Shown here piece after piece: positions 1 through 9,147 of a stretch of 64,000 nucleotides of DNA. How positions within the stretch are numbered: position 1 is the stretch's first letter; every line of letters begins with the position of its first letter. The notes beneath the pieces were generated by a model, which did not search any database, was not told the DNA's origin, and saw only the letters and a list, made by a program, of their open reading frames with translations. Location: assembly GCF_900458815.1 (NCBI RefSeq), contig NZ_UHDZ01000001.1, forward strand, positions 62,001-126,000, in the 5' to 3' direction. This DNA comes from Staphylococcus saccharolyticus (GTDB taxonomy: Bacteria; Bacillota; Bacilli; Staphylococcales; Staphylococcaceae). Position numbers and translations under genes: made by a program.

Positions 1-1046
1 TCAAAAGACGACCAAGCCAGTTCAACCACTTCAAAAGAAACCACATTGGTTATCTCAAGCTACTAAGATTAAAAAAGTGTCACCCACTTTAAAAGTTACT
101 AAAGCTAAAACTTCGCGCGCATCTACAGTAACTACAAAAAAGAAAACAACAAAATCGAATGTAAAGGTTTCAGCTAAAACTGTGAAACAACCCACGCAAT
201 TAAAAGCGAAACCCAAATCATCATATTTAAAGCCTAAAAAGAATTACTATAACCAACCGCCTAAAGCTTGGTCTTCCAATGTACCGGTGGTGACAATGTG
301 CGTGATATCGGTCAAACTACGAAAGAATCAGGTATTGATGATGCTTTAAAAATTATGAAGAAATCTGGGAATAAGGGCGTCTCAATTGGACATGCTAAGG
401 CAAAAGATGCAAATATCGTCCATGGTATATAATTAAAATCCAACAGCTAAACAACTAACCTATGGAACAGGTACAGCGATTGGAAGGCATACGATTTTAA
501 CTGCGAACCATGTAGTTAATGATCAACGCGCACATAAACCATTAACACCAGCAGAACCCGAGAATATGAGAATTAGCATCTTGCAACAAGGTTCTAAAGT
601 TGGACATACACTTGAAGTGTTTGGTGTTCAAATGTTACAATATGGCGATGTTTCATTGGTGTACACATATGAAGATCTTTCACAATATATGACAATACGT
701 AAAATTGCATCAGAAAAGACTATGAAATCATTGAAATCGAATATACCTATTCATATGTATCACTATGGCAAGCCGTCTGGAAAGTATAAATATGATCCAG
801 CGGGCACAATCTATCATTCAAAAGGTAAATATTCGATGACTGCTTGTAATGTCAATCCTATCGGTTACTATCAAATGATGGCAGAACCTGGTTCGTTTGG
901 TGCAGCGGTATTAAAATAGCAAAAATGAAATTATAGGTGTTCACGCATTTAGAGTAGATTCAGGAGATTATAAAAAATATCATTTAAATACAATGGCAGA
1001 AATTAGAGGTAATTTACGTAAAGAAATTCTCGATAATATTTTTTGA
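1..1046 (+). pseudogene. V8-like (S1B) secreted serine protease, 5' end outside window, frame-broken
   Basis: Reading across frames gives a Lys/Thr-rich low-complexity linker (about 1-250), then a chymotrypsin-like domain. The catalytic His lies in TANHVV (His codon 509-511). A probable Asp lies in the GDVSLVYTYED stretch. The nucleophile region reads EPGSFGAAVL instead of the usual GNSGSP, and the protein ends ...EILDNIF at 1046. The coding frame is lost near 283 (one base short), changes again near 428, meets an in-frame TAA at 434-436 where CAA (Gln) is expected, and gains one A near 914 (TTAAAATAGC where TTAAATAGC would keep frame). The family is that of SspA/V8 and Spl proteases, which act on proteins outside the cell. 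The odd Ser motif may mean the enzyme was divergent before it broke. Family assignment is fairly sure, substrate unknown. Confidence 0.7.
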
Positions 1047-1337
1047 AATTAAGCTACAGCAGTATTAAGAGTTAATAACCAAGATATGGATAAGGTAATA
1101 AGGGTAATGTTTATCTAAGTTATTAACCAAGAGCAGTAATACATGTAATTTGAAATTATTTTATGGAATTAGCTAAAAGTAAGCAATTGTAGTTGTATCA
1201 CTCCATCCTAAATTATAGAGAAGCATGCACCATACTTAACTTTTATAAATCTTTAATACTTTGTTTATACTAATTACTATTTTTATATTTTAAATGTGTA
1301 TAAATTAATAAATTTAATGTAAATTTACATATAAAAA

Positions 1338-1366
1338 TTGAAATTACTCTTTTTTGGAATTATAAT
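1338..1366 (+). promoter_or_regulatory. Sigma-A promoter of the RiPP precursor gene
   Basis: TTGAAA (1338-1343), a 17-base spacer and TATAAT (1361-1366): one mismatch from the full consensus. It lies 40 bases before the precursor ATG, leaving a short leader with AGGAGG at 1393-1398. It is among the strongest promoter-like sequences I see in the window, which fits a gene whose product is needed in excess over its modifying enzymes. Confidence 0.75.
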
Positions 1367-1406
1367 GAGGGCGGTTGCTATCCTATAAACCCAGGAGGTA
1401 TAAAAT

Positions 1407-1553
1407 ATGGAAAACATTTTATTCAACGGATATAGTCGCTATACAACATCAGATAATATTTATAGAAGTGCAATTGAAGAAAGTGATTTAGGTGATGGAC
1501 GCACATCATCCATCTCAATTTCGGTTTCTCACACAACGACTTGGAGTGCTTAA
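1407..1553 (+). CDS. RiPP precursor peptide, 48 aa, Cys-free Ser/Thr-rich core
   Basis: This short gene starts at ATG 1407, eight bases after a perfect AGGAGG. The peptide has an acidic N-terminal part (residues 1-31, with IEESDLGDG near its end) and a C-terminal part TSSISISVSHTTTWSA in which 10 of 16 residues are Ser or Thr. It contains no Cys. The two downstream genes are an APH-fold kinase and a HopA1-family protein, a pair known to phosphorylate and eliminate Ser/Thr in class V lanthipeptides and thioamitides. By inference residues 1-31 are the leader and 33-48 the core, to be converted to Dha/Dhb. Without Cys no lanthionine or AviCys ring can form. I cannot place the cleavage site. It could instead be an unrelated small protein, but promoter, RBS, composition and neighbours agree. 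Confidence 0.7.
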   Translation: MENILFNGYSRYTTSDNIYRSAIEESDLGDGRTSSISISVSHTTTWSA

Positions 1554-1829
1554 CGAGATTCATCATTATTATGTGATTTAAATGATTAAGATTATAGGGT
1601 AGCAACTTTTCATTCAAATATCAGAGCGTTTTGTAAGAGGTGTTGGTCTCTAACATAATATTAATTTAAAAATGAGCTTTTTTTCATCAAAACGTTCACA
1701 CAAGCCCTCAATATAACTAAAACATTATTTACTAGTACGAATCAATCATTACATACATTAACATTAATATCTTGTCTATTTTAAATGAATAGTTTAACAG
1801 TCTTCTTAGAAAGGAGCTTGAACATCTTA
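1554..1829 (+). other. Spacer between RiPP precursor and kinase gene
   Basis: AT-rich stretch without a convincing ORF. A weak stem (AAGAG...CTCT near 1636-1660) and a short run of T at 1679-1684 could act as a partial terminator or processing site that lowers expression of the enzymes relative to the precursor. I find no strong promoter here, so readthrough from 1338 is likely. Confidence 0.3.
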
Positions 1830-2786
1830 ATGCAAAAATTTAAAGAAGGTCGTAATAGTATCAGTCTGGAAGAACATGGAAACGTACACTATTTAAATAA
1901 AGTAATTAAAGGTCCTAAAATTGATGCGCTTAGAAGATTTCATAATTGTTTAAAGTGGGAGGAGTTACGAACTAAACAAATTCGATTAAACTCCCCTGAG
2001 CTCATAGGCTACGATGAGGACGATTTATCATTAAAGTATCAATGGATTGAAAATGCTACGTCTTTAGAAGAAGAATTAGAAGGGCCATCTCCGAATTTTA
2101 AAAATAGGATTGTCGAAGCTGTAAATATGTTAGTAACATTGCATACATCTAATCTCGGTAATGTAAGTATAGATTCAGAGAGTGAACTGCCACAACATGA
2201 GTCACTACTTGATTCACTCGATAAATATGAATATGCCAGTTGTACGGGTGCAGAATTAGAGTTATTTCGACTGTTACAACAAGACTCAGAACTTATAGAA
2301 GCTATTATGCAATCATCAGAGGATAACGAAGTTTGTACGTGTCATGGTGATATACGTTTGGATCAGTTTATATATACAGATGATAAGCTTTGGATAATAG
2401 ATTTTGAAGAATTTCGTAAAGGAGATCCAACCAGAGATTTGGCTGGTATTATTGGTGCGATTTACTTTGATTGCTTACTAAAGACGTTTACTGAAACAAC
2501 TCAAGAAACGTCAAATGCTAAAAAGGTAGAAGCACAAATGTTGGAAAGAGGTAAAAATTACATAGCCCAGATGACACCTACGATGCAATTAGCTTATCAA
2601 ACATATGCATCTAAAAAGACGATGAATAAGATACAATTTGCTAAAAATATTGGCTGGTTTCTCCTAGAACGCATTATGAGTAGAGCGAAATATTCATTTC
2701 GCTTAAGTGCCATAGATAAAGCCATATTAGGCATAGGAAGGGAAATAATAGTATTTCCAGAAAAATTAACAGAGCTATTTGAATAA
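1830..2786 (+). CDS. APH-fold Ser/Thr kinase of a RiPP dehydratase pair (LanK/TvaC-like)
   Basis: A 318-aa phosphotransferase-fold protein. The catalytic loop reads CHGDIRLDQF and the metal-binding motif reads IIDFEEFRKGDPTRDLAG, both typical of the aminoglycoside-phosphotransferase branch found beside HopA1-type proteins in RiPP clusters. In class V lanthipeptide and thioamitide pathways such kinases phosphorylate core Ser/Thr so that the partner lyase can eliminate phosphate. I prefer ATG 1830 (AAAGGAG at 1810-1816, 13 bases upstream). An earlier in-frame ATG at 1785 lacks a ribosome site. The stop lies four bases before the AGGAGG of the next gene, so the two are probably co-translated. 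Antibiotic resistance or amino-sugar kinase activity is an alternative, made unlikely by the HopA1 neighbour. Confidence 0.72.
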   Translation: MQKFKEGRNSISLEEHGNVHYLNKVIKGPKIDALRRFHNCLKWEELRTKQIRLNSPELIGYDEDDLSLKYQWIENATSLEEELEGPSPNFKNRIVEAVNMLVTLHTSNLGNVSIDSESELPQHESLLDSLDKYEYASCTGAELELFRLLQQDSELIEAIMQSSEDNEVCTCHGDIRLDQFIYTDDKLWIIDFEEFRKGDPTRDLAGIIGAIYFDCLLKTFTETTQETSNAKKVEAQMLERGKNYIAQMTPTMQLAYQTYASKKTMNKIQFAKNIGWFLLERIMSRAKYSFRLSAIDKAILGIGREIIVFPEKLTELFE

Positions 2787-2802
2787 AGTAGGAGGTGTGA
2801 TG

Positions 2803-3678
2803 ATGACTGGAAAAGTTAATACATTAGAAGATTTAGCACTTAAAATACAACTAGAAACAGATTTAAATAGAATTCAAATTGATAATGAAATATATGATGA
2901 TGTCCTAGTGAAACAAAAAGGTAAGCTTAAGCAATGGTTATATTCCATGTTACATACAGGAAACTTGAACAATCAAGTCAAACAAACATCAAAATCATTT
3001 AATGATTTGAATCAACAAATTATAAATAAAATTAAAGACCCAGGCATTAGTGTAAAGACGCGTATTCAAAATTTCAAAGGTCAACCGTATCATGTTATTC
3101 AAGGACTGCGAATCAAAGAGGCGGAAAATGAAGACAATCATATTCTGTTACCTTGTTCCAGACCTAATTTGACTCCTGGCTTTTTTATGTTTGTACATAC
3201 AAACAATGGTTTACATATAAACAAGGTTAAACGTTATTACATTTATGCAGATACGCCACACTATGCAATCAATCTATGGAGTAAATGTGTGAATCAATTA
3301 GTCAAAAACAACGTAAGTTTTTCGTCTAAAGTTTTGTCATCATCTGATAGTTATCCAAGAAATGATGCACTTGTATTCTACAGTAGTGAAGATGCAGAGA
3401 AAGTTGAAAAGATATTAATTGAAAAGGTTGAACAAGCTCCTATAAAGATGAAGCAAGGCTCTCAACTTGCGAGTCAATTAAGTTATAACCTTTATACCGC
3501 AGAAGAACCTATTCAAACGAATGATATCCAACAAAGTTTTGGTGAACATCGTTGTAGTGCTATAGCAGACGCGATTCAGGATTATTTTAATACAGGCGTA
3601 GCTTTTAAACTATTGCTTAAACAACGTTTGATTGCTAATCATATTGATATTACTGATTTATCTAAAAATATGGAGTAG
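2803..3678 (+). CDS. HopA1-family lyase of a RiPP dehydratase pair (LanY/TvaD-like)
   Basis: A 291-aa protein with the family's typical pieces: a central RPNLTPGFFMFV segment, a stretch ending in ...YPRNDALVFYSS, and a C-terminal SFGEHRCSAIADAI motif. HopA1 domains occur in a Pseudomonas effector and, in RiPP clusters, as the phospho-Ser/Thr lyase acting with an APH kinase (lexapeptide, cacaoidin, thioviridamide). AGGAGG at 2790-2795 precedes ATGATG; ATG 2803 has the better spacing, 2800 is possible. The kinase stop at 2784-2786 is just upstream, so the pair is one transcriptional unit. The role is inferred from family and context; no substrate evidence is visible in the sequence beyond the Ser/Thr-rich precursor. 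Confidence 0.7.
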   Translation: MTGKVNTLEDLALKIQLETDLNRIQIDNEIYDDVLVKQKGKLKQWLYSMLHTGNLNNQVKQTSKSFNDLNQQIINKIKDPGISVKTRIQNFKGQPYHVIQGLRIKEAENEDNHILLPCSRPNLTPGFFMFVHTNNGLHINKVKRYYIYADTPHYAINLWSKCVNQLVKNNVSFSSKVLSSSDSYPRNDALVFYSSEDAEKVEKILIEKVEQAPIKMKQGSQLASQLSYNLYTAEEPIQTNDIQQSFGEHRCSAIADAIQDYFNTGVAFKLLLKQRLIANHIDITDLSKNME

Positions 3679-3941
3679 TTGTCTTGAATTTGATAATGGC
3701 TTTTCACAAGTATAATTTTTTAATTCATATAACTCATAATAATTAGAGAATTACGCTTTTTGATTTTTTAGTAGATTGATTGACATATATTTAAGTAAAA
3801 AAAGTAACATTACATGGGATGTTCATTGTATATATCTATGTAGCACTACATATGATTTTAAAACGTGTGCTCTACACTCTGAAAATGTGCTATCCTCAAA
3901 ATTTGAAAGCTTATTACATCATTATAGGAGTGATTTAGACT

Positions 3942-5060
3942 ATGAAAGTATTAGCTTTAATCAATACAAATTTAGTATCAACAGAAGATGTAACTATGTT
4001 ACCTGATGTCAATATTGCTGGAACACCCGTACAATGTGGTTTAATTGAATTAGAACGACCTAGTTTTAAAGAAGATGAAGCGGATAATGAACATTTCGTA
4101 TTAGTAAAGGTGGATGCTTTTTCATGTAATTACAGAGATAAGGGTATTATTTTAAAAGCTACTTTAAAAATGCAGGAAGATTTAAATTTTCAAGCGCCAC
4201 CATTTGCTTACTTCGGATCTGACTTTGTAGGTACTGTAGTTGCGAAAGGACGATTAGTAGAAGAATTTGAGATTGGACAACGTGTCATCCCCAATTGTGC
4301 ATACCCAGAACCACCTTTTCCAGGGGTTGCAGCAGGTGCAGTGACCAATGAAGCTTCAAGAGGTTGGCTCATACTACACCGTTCTAAGCTAATTCAAATA
4401 CCTGATGAGATGGATAATACTGTTGCGGCAGGGTTCTCAATAGGTGGTCAAACTTCAACGAGCATGGTGAGACGCGTGAATCTTAAAAAAAATGAACGTG
4501 CATTAGTATTAAGTGGTCGCTCCAACACATCTATGTTTATCACTAACAACTTAATCCAAAAAGGCATAGAGACAACAGTACTAAGCACAACAGACTGGAC
4601 TCCTGAAGAACAAGCGCGTATTAAGCCTGCCCAGTTGTATCAAATAGATAGAAGTATGCACAATTGGGAAGACGGCGAAAATTTAGGTCAATTTGATGTC
4701 GTATTTGATCCTTATTTTGATTTACATTTAGAAAAAGCAGTCAATCAAATGAAATCAGGAGGACGATATATAACATGTGGCTTTAAAAATCAACATCCAA
4801 ACTTTGCCGAGGATATTGATAAATTTACATCCAATAATCTTAAAAATATCATGAAAACAGTGATGATTAACAATCTGTCTTTAATTGGTAACTGTATTGG
4901 AACTTCAGCAGACTTAGAACATGCCATTTCAAATTACGATAAAGATAAATTTATTGTCCCCATTGACGGATGCTATTCTTCTGAAGAAGGTAGTGATTTT
5001 ATTGAACGCACATATAATACAAGGGGACGTTTAGGAAAAGCGGTCATGATTTATAGTTAA
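3942..5060 (+). CDS. MDR-family (zinc alcohol dehydrogenase/quinone reductase-like) oxidoreductase, candidate LanJ-type reductase
   Basis: A 372-aa medium-chain dehydrogenase/reductase with the family's NYRDKG near residue 50, the FGSDFVG segment near 90 and a Rossmann-like half from about 180. A ribosome site TAGGAG (3925-3930) precedes ATG 3942. MDR proteins of the LtnJ/LanJ-A type reduce dehydroalanine and dehydrobutyrine to D-Ala and D-Abu in some lanthipeptides. Standing in the same direction 263 bases behind the HopA1 gene and before a strong terminator, this protein could do the same for the Cys-free core. That is inference: no diagnostic motif separates it from general MDR enzymes, and it may be independent metabolism. 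The gap from 3679 to 3941 holds no clear terminator. Confidence 0.6.
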   Translation: MKVLALINTNLVSTEDVTMLPDVNIAGTPVQCGLIELERPSFKEDEADNEHFVLVKVDAFSCNYRDKGIILKATLKMQEDLNFQAPPFAYFGSDFVGTVVAKGRLVEEFEIGQRVIPNCAYPEPPFPGVAAGAVTNEASRGWLILHRSKLIQIPDEMDNTVAAGFSIGGQTSTSMVRRVNLKKNERALVLSGRSNTSMFITNNLIQKGIETTVLSTTDWTPEEQARIKPAQLYQIDRSMHNWEDGENLGQFDVVFDPYFDLHLEKAVNQMKSGGRYITCGFKNQHPNFAEDIDKFTSNNLKNIMKTVMINNLSLIGNCIGTSADLEHAISNYDKDKFIVPIDGCYSSEEGSDFIERTYNTRGRLGKAVMIYS

Positions 5061-5116
5061 ACGATAAACGTGCTTATGCAATAGTAATGGAAATAATTTC
5101 ATAAATAAATTCAATT

Positions 5117-5151
5117 CTGAAGTTGATTTAAATTTTCAACTTCAGTTTTTT
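5117..5151 (+). terminator. Intrinsic terminator of the RiPP-type operon
   Basis: Perfect 10-bp stem CTGAAGTTGA / TCAACTTCAG with a 9-base AT loop, followed by TTTTTT. It separates the 1407-5060 genes from the biotin operon. Confidence 0.85.
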
Positions 5152-5220
5152 ATTTTGAAGACCTAACACGTTGTACTTAATCTTGCATCTGTGTATAAAA
5201 ACTTGAATCACTTCTATTAT

Positions 5221-5255
5221 AAATGTAAACTTTTAATTGATTTTAGTTTACATTT
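5221..5255 (+). promoter_or_regulatory. BirA operator of the biotin operon
   Basis: Perfect inverted repeat AAATGTAAAC (5221-5230), 15-base spacer, GTTTACATTT (5246-5255), 22 bases before bioD. This matches the known staphylococcal/Bacillus BirA box TGTAAAC-N15-GTTTACA. A TATTAT -10-like element (5215-5220) abuts the left arm, so biotinyl-AMP-bound BirA would block initiation. Confidence 0.88.
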
Positions 5256-5276
5256 TGGGTAGGTGACGGTATTCTT

Positions 5277-5969
5277 ATGAACATTTTTATTACTGGTACT
5301 AATACAGACATAGGGAAAACCTATGTCACTAAACATCTTTTTAAATTGTTAAAGGATAAAGGGTACCAAGTATGTATTTTTAAACCTTTTCAAACTGAAG
5401 AAATGAGTGGTGGAAGGTATCCAGATTTGGAGATATTTCGAAATGAATGTTTATTAGATTATGAAACAACGTCTTTATACACATTTAGAGATCCGGTTTC
5501 ACCACATTTGGCATTCAAAATTGAAGGTCATCAGCAATTTGAGCGGCAAAGATTGCTCAATAAACTTAAGGATCTAGAAAGTCAATTCGACATCATCCTC
5601 ATTGAAGGGGCCGGAGGTATTGCGGTACCTATCTATGAATGCGATGATTATTTTTATTTGACAAAAGACTTAATCAATGACACCTCTGACTTAATCGTTA
5701 GTGTTCTACCATCAAAACTAGGGGCAATTAACGATGCTGTTGTTCACCAAAATTATATTGATGAAATAATGTTGCCGCCTAACATACTGTTGATGAATCG
5801 TTATACGCATAGCTCTATTGAACAGGATAATCGACACACTATTGAAAAAGTGATGCATAAACCTGTATATACTTTTAGCAATCAAGCAACATATAAAGAT
5901 TTTCAAGAAGCATTTATTCAACAAATCGTAGGAGGAAATAATGAATTATACACAAGAACTTCACGCTAA
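5277..5969 (+). CDS. bioD: Dethiobiotin synthetase BioD
   Basis: A 230-aa ATP-dependent carboxylase forming the ureido ring of dethiobiotin from DAPA and CO2. The P-loop GTNTDIGKTYV is at residues 7-17, KPFQTE holds the conserved substrate-binding Lys near 38, and IEGAGGIAVP sits near residue 110. Length is that of S. aureus BioD. It is the first gene behind the BirA operator. Its 3' end overlaps bioA by 29 bases, indicating translational coupling. Intact. Confidence 0.93.
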   Translation: MNIFITGTNTDIGKTYVTKHLFKLLKDKGYQVCIFKPFQTEEMSGGRYPDLEIFRNECLLDYETTSLYTFRDPVSPHLAFKIEGHQQFERQRLLNKLKDLESQFDIILIEGAGGIAVPIYECDDYFYLTKDLINDTSDLIVSVLPSKLGAINDAVVHQNYIDEIMLPPNILLMNRYTHSSIEQDNRHTIEKVMHKPVYTFSNQATYKDFQEAFIQQIVGGNNELYTRTSR

Positions 5970-7296
5970 AGACGCACAATATGTTTGGCATCCATTTACG
6001 CAAATGGGTGTTTATACCAAAGATGAACCCATCATTATTGAAAGAGGGCAAGGCAGTTATTTATATGATACGAATGGCAATAAATATTTAGATGGTTATG
6101 CATCACTATGGGTTAACGTCCATGGACATAATAATAAAAAATTGAATAAAGCAATTAAAAAGCAGCTAAATCACATTGCACATTCAACACTTTTAGGTTC
6201 ATCCAATATTCCGTCAATCGAACTAGCTGAAAAGTTAGTGATGATGACACCTGAGAGACTTCAAAAAGTATTTTATTCAGATACTGGCAGTGCCTCAGTT
6301 GAAATTGCTATTAAGATGGCTTATCAATATTGGAAAAATATCGATCGTCAGCAATATGCCAATAAAAATAAGTTTTTAACCTTACATAATGGCTATCATG
6401 GTGATACGATCGGCTCGGTCAGTGTTGGAGGTATCGATAGCTTTCATAAAATTTTTAAAGATTTAATCTTTGAAAATATACAAATAGAAACGCCGTGCTT
6501 ATATAAAAGTCACTATACTCATGAACAAGAGATGCTAGATTCTATTTTAAGTAATATTGAATCGATTTTGGCTGAAAGAAATGATGAAATTGCAGGTTTT
6601 ATTCTTGAACCATTGATTCAAGGGGCAACGGGTCTCTTCGTTCATCCACAAGGATTTTTAAAATCTGTTGAACTGTTATGTCGAAAATATAATGTTTTAT
6701 TAATTTGTGATGAAGTAGCTGTAGGTTTTGGGCGTACAGGTGAAATGTTTGCCTGTCATCACGAAGATGTACAACCAGACATCATGTGTTTAGGTAAGGC
6801 GATTACAGGAGGGTATCTACCATTAGCAGCTACGTTAACATCTCAAAAGATTTATGATGCTTTTTTAAGTGATTGTCATGGTGTGAATACATTTTTTCAT
6901 GGTCATACATATACTGGTAATCAGTTGGTATGTTCAATTGCTTTAGAAAATATTAAACTTTTTGAAAAGGACAATCTTATTTCGCATATTCAAACAACAT
7001 CTCAAACATTAAAACATCGTTTAAATAAACTTAAATCTCATAAGAATGTAGGCGACGTTAGAGGAAGAGGACTAATGTTTGGTGTTGAGTTAGTCAAAGA
7101 TAAACAGAGCAAAGAACCTTTAGATATTTCAACGGTTGAAATAATTGTGTACACTTGTAAAGACCATGGACTGATGATTAGAAATTTAGAGAATGTGATA
7201 ACTTTTGTACCGATCCTAAGTATGTCGAAAAAAGAGATTAAAACAATGGTTAAAATTTTTGAAAAAGCTTTACATCAGACATTGAGTAAGAAGTGA
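5941..7296 (+). CDS. bioA: Adenosylmethionine-8-amino-7-oxononanoate aminotransferase BioA
   Basis: A 451-aa class III PLP aminotransferase that converts KAPA to DAPA. Visible are WHPFTQM near residue 17, the DEVAVGFGRTG PLP-binding Asp motif and the Schiff-base Lys in CLGKAITGG. A good AGGAGG precedes ATG 5941 inside the end of bioD. Intact. In S. aureus bioB follows bioA; here the next gene is bioF with only 13 bases between. Confidence 0.94.
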   Translation: MNYTQELHAKDAQYVWHPFTQMGVYTKDEPIIIERGQGSYLYDTNGNKYLDGYASLWVNVHGHNNKKLNKAIKKQLNHIAHSTLLGSSNIPSIELAEKLVMMTPERLQKVFYSDTGSASVEIAIKMAYQYWKNIDRQQYANKNKFLTLHNGYHGDTIGSVSVGGIDSFHKIFKDLIFENIQIETPCLYKSHYTHEQEMLDSILSNIESILAERNDEIAGFILEPLIQGATGLFVHPQGFLKSVELLCRKYNVLLICDEVAVGFGRTGEMFACHHEDVQPDIMCLGKAITGGYLPLAATLTSQKIYDAFLSDCHGVNTFFHGHTYTGNQLVCSIALENIKLFEKDNLISHIQTTSQTLKHRLNKLKSHKNVGDVRGRGLMFGVELVKDKQSKEPLDISTVEIIVYTCKDHGLMIRNLENVITFVPILSMSKKEIKTMVKIFEKALHQTLSKK

Positions 7297-7309
7297 GGGA
7301 GGTATACGC

Positions 7310-8438
7310 ATGGATGTTAGAGCGTATTTAAGACAATTACAAGACAAGGGATTATATAGAGAGCTTAGGTCAGTTCAATCCATCCATCAGCAATACAATT
7401 GACGATAAACCTTATATTAATTTTACATCAAATGATTACTTAAGTATCGGTCAAGCCGAATATCAATCTCAAGATTTTTTAAATTTTATGAAGACTTATA
7501 GTATTAATTTATCTAGTTCAAGACTTGTGAGTGGTAATTCTGTAATTTATGATGATTTAGAACAGGATATATCTAATTATCTTAATTTTGAGGCATGCTT
7601 GATTTGTAATAGTGGCTACGATGCAAATTTAGCACTATTTTATATTTTTAAAAATGAGAATGTCATAGTCTTTTCAGATGAAAAGAATCATGCCAGTATC
7701 ATCGATGGTATTAAATTGAGTGGTTTACAAAAGGTGATTTATCCCCATTTAGATTATGAAGATTTAGAAGAACATTTAGCGTGGGATACACATGAAGATG
7801 TACAAAAAGTCATTGTTTCAGACAGTGTGTTTTCAACGAGTGGCAAAACAGTAGATATTAAAAAGTTAGTTAATCTCAAGCAGCGTTATAATGCAATACT
7901 TATCATCGATGCGTCACATAGTTTAGGATTAAATATGATTGAGAATCATGACGGGATAGATATCTTAACAGCAAGTTTATCTAAAGCGTGGGGCGCACAT
8001 GGCGGTGTGATATTGAGTTCAAAAGATATAAGAGACTTAATCATCAATCAAGGTCGTTCGCTCATCTACTCCAGTAGTTTGCCAATTCACAATTTGTATT
8101 TTATCAAAGAAAGTTTACAACATGTGATTGAAGATGAGTATAGAAGAGAGAAGTTGAATACGCTCAGTGAATATTTTAATCGCAAATTTAAAGTATTATT
8201 TCCCAATCAATCAACATCTGGTACACCTATTAAGAATATTGCTTGCGACAGTTTAGCTACAGGCCGAAAACGGTATGAAATGTTATATGATCACGGTATA
8301 TTTGTAAGCTATCTAAGACATCCAACAGTTACCCAACCGACGTTGAGAATATCGTTATCCTACTTTCATGAAGCGGGTGATGTCGACCGACTTTTCAATT
8401 TTATTAATCAATGTGAACTAGGTGATAGCCATGTATAG
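7310..8438 (+). pseudogene. bioF: 8-amino-7-oxononanoate synthase BioF, one frameshift
   Basis: Start ATG 7310 follows GGGAGG and reads MDVRAYLRQLQDKGLYREL before the frame is lost near 7375-7400. The rest continues in another frame from DDKPYINFTSNDYLS to the stop at 8438. The alpha-oxoamine synthase core is complete, with the glycine-rich NSGYDAN segment, DASHSLG and the PLP Lys in LSKAWGAHGG. It would condense pimeloyl-CoA with alanine. Only the one frame change breaks it, so either a recent mutation or a base-calling error is possible. Confidence 0.85.
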
Positions 8439-9129
8439 TATTAAAATGCGCGCGAGCAATGAGGACATTCATATAAGTGGCGCTGAAACAATGTGTGAAT
8501 TTGATGATTTAGAAAATTATTTAAAGAAATATTTTAATAAGGCTTTTTATCATGAAAATGGAACTATAGATTTTTTAAATTTAAAAATTGAAAAAGTCAA
8601 AGAACCTATTCAAATATTACGGGCGTTATCTGTTATTAAAGATTTAGATGACACTTTAGAACACACTTTAGAACAATTAGCTAAGCAAACAGGCGTTTCA
8701 GAGTATGCGCTAAACAAAGGATTTGAATATATTAAAAATGATATCAACTATAGCGGAGCGATTATCTTATCAGCACGAACAGGACACCGACTTGATAACA
8801 CAGGAAAACGAGGCATTAGAGTATCTAATCTTGCATTTAAAACATGTAAACGTAATGGTGAAATATCTGAAAGAGTTAAAGACGCACGCGCACTCGCAAC
8901 ATGTATGAATACATTTGAGGGGGTAAAAGCAGAATTATGTGTCTCTGATGATTTGAATTACACGACAGGTTATTATGCATCTTCCAAGTTAGGTTATCAT
9001 AGAATATTTAATATTAAGAAAAAGGCTACCCGGCAAGGAGGAAGAATCATTTTTGTAGATGACCACATAGATTTAAATCAATATATTACTTTTTTAGAAT
9101 CAATACCTAAAGAAATTGTAGATGAATAA
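8431..9129 (+). CDS. bioW: Pimeloyl-CoA synthetase (6-carboxyhexanoate-CoA ligase) BioW
   Basis: A 232-aa protein starting MYSIKMRAS with IHISGAETMCEF, closely resembling S. aureus BioW; GAIILSARTG and the C-terminal GGRIIFVDD segment also match. It makes pimeloyl-CoA from pimelate, ATP and CoA, feeding BioF. ATG 8431 overlaps the bioF stop and is preferred over a GTG at 8422. It is the last gene of the operon before the terminator at 9148. BioX, present after bioW in S. aureus, is not seen. Confidence 0.92.
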   Translation: MYSIKMRASNEDIHISGAETMCEFDDLENYLKKYFNKAFYHENGTIDFLNLKIEKVKEPIQILRALSVIKDLDDTLEHTLEQLAKQTGVSEYALNKGFEYIKNDINYSGAIILSARTGHRLDNTGKRGIRVSNLAFKTCKRNGEISERVKDARALATCMNTFEGVKAELCVSDDLNYTTGYYASSKLGYHRIFNIKKKATRQGGRIIFVDDHIDLNQYITFLESIPKEIVDE

Positions 9130-9147
9130 ACATGAACCCCGAAAGTA

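Noticed and set aside
1423..1617. 64-codon minus-strand ORF opposite the RiPP precursor
   Set aside because: It has no ribosome site and exists only as the antisense shadow of the 1407-1553 gene.
1785..1829. ATG 1785 as the kinase start
   Set aside because: There is no ribosome site before it, while AAAGGAG lies upstream of ATG 1830.
1407..3678. Class I or II lantibiotic cluster
   Set aside because: No LanB, LanC, LanM, transporter or immunity gene is present and the precursor has no Cys.
3776..4006. 76-codon ORF between HopA1 and the MDR gene, considered as a second precursor
   Set aside because: No ribosome site, Cys/Tyr-rich random composition, and it overlaps the MDR start in another frame.
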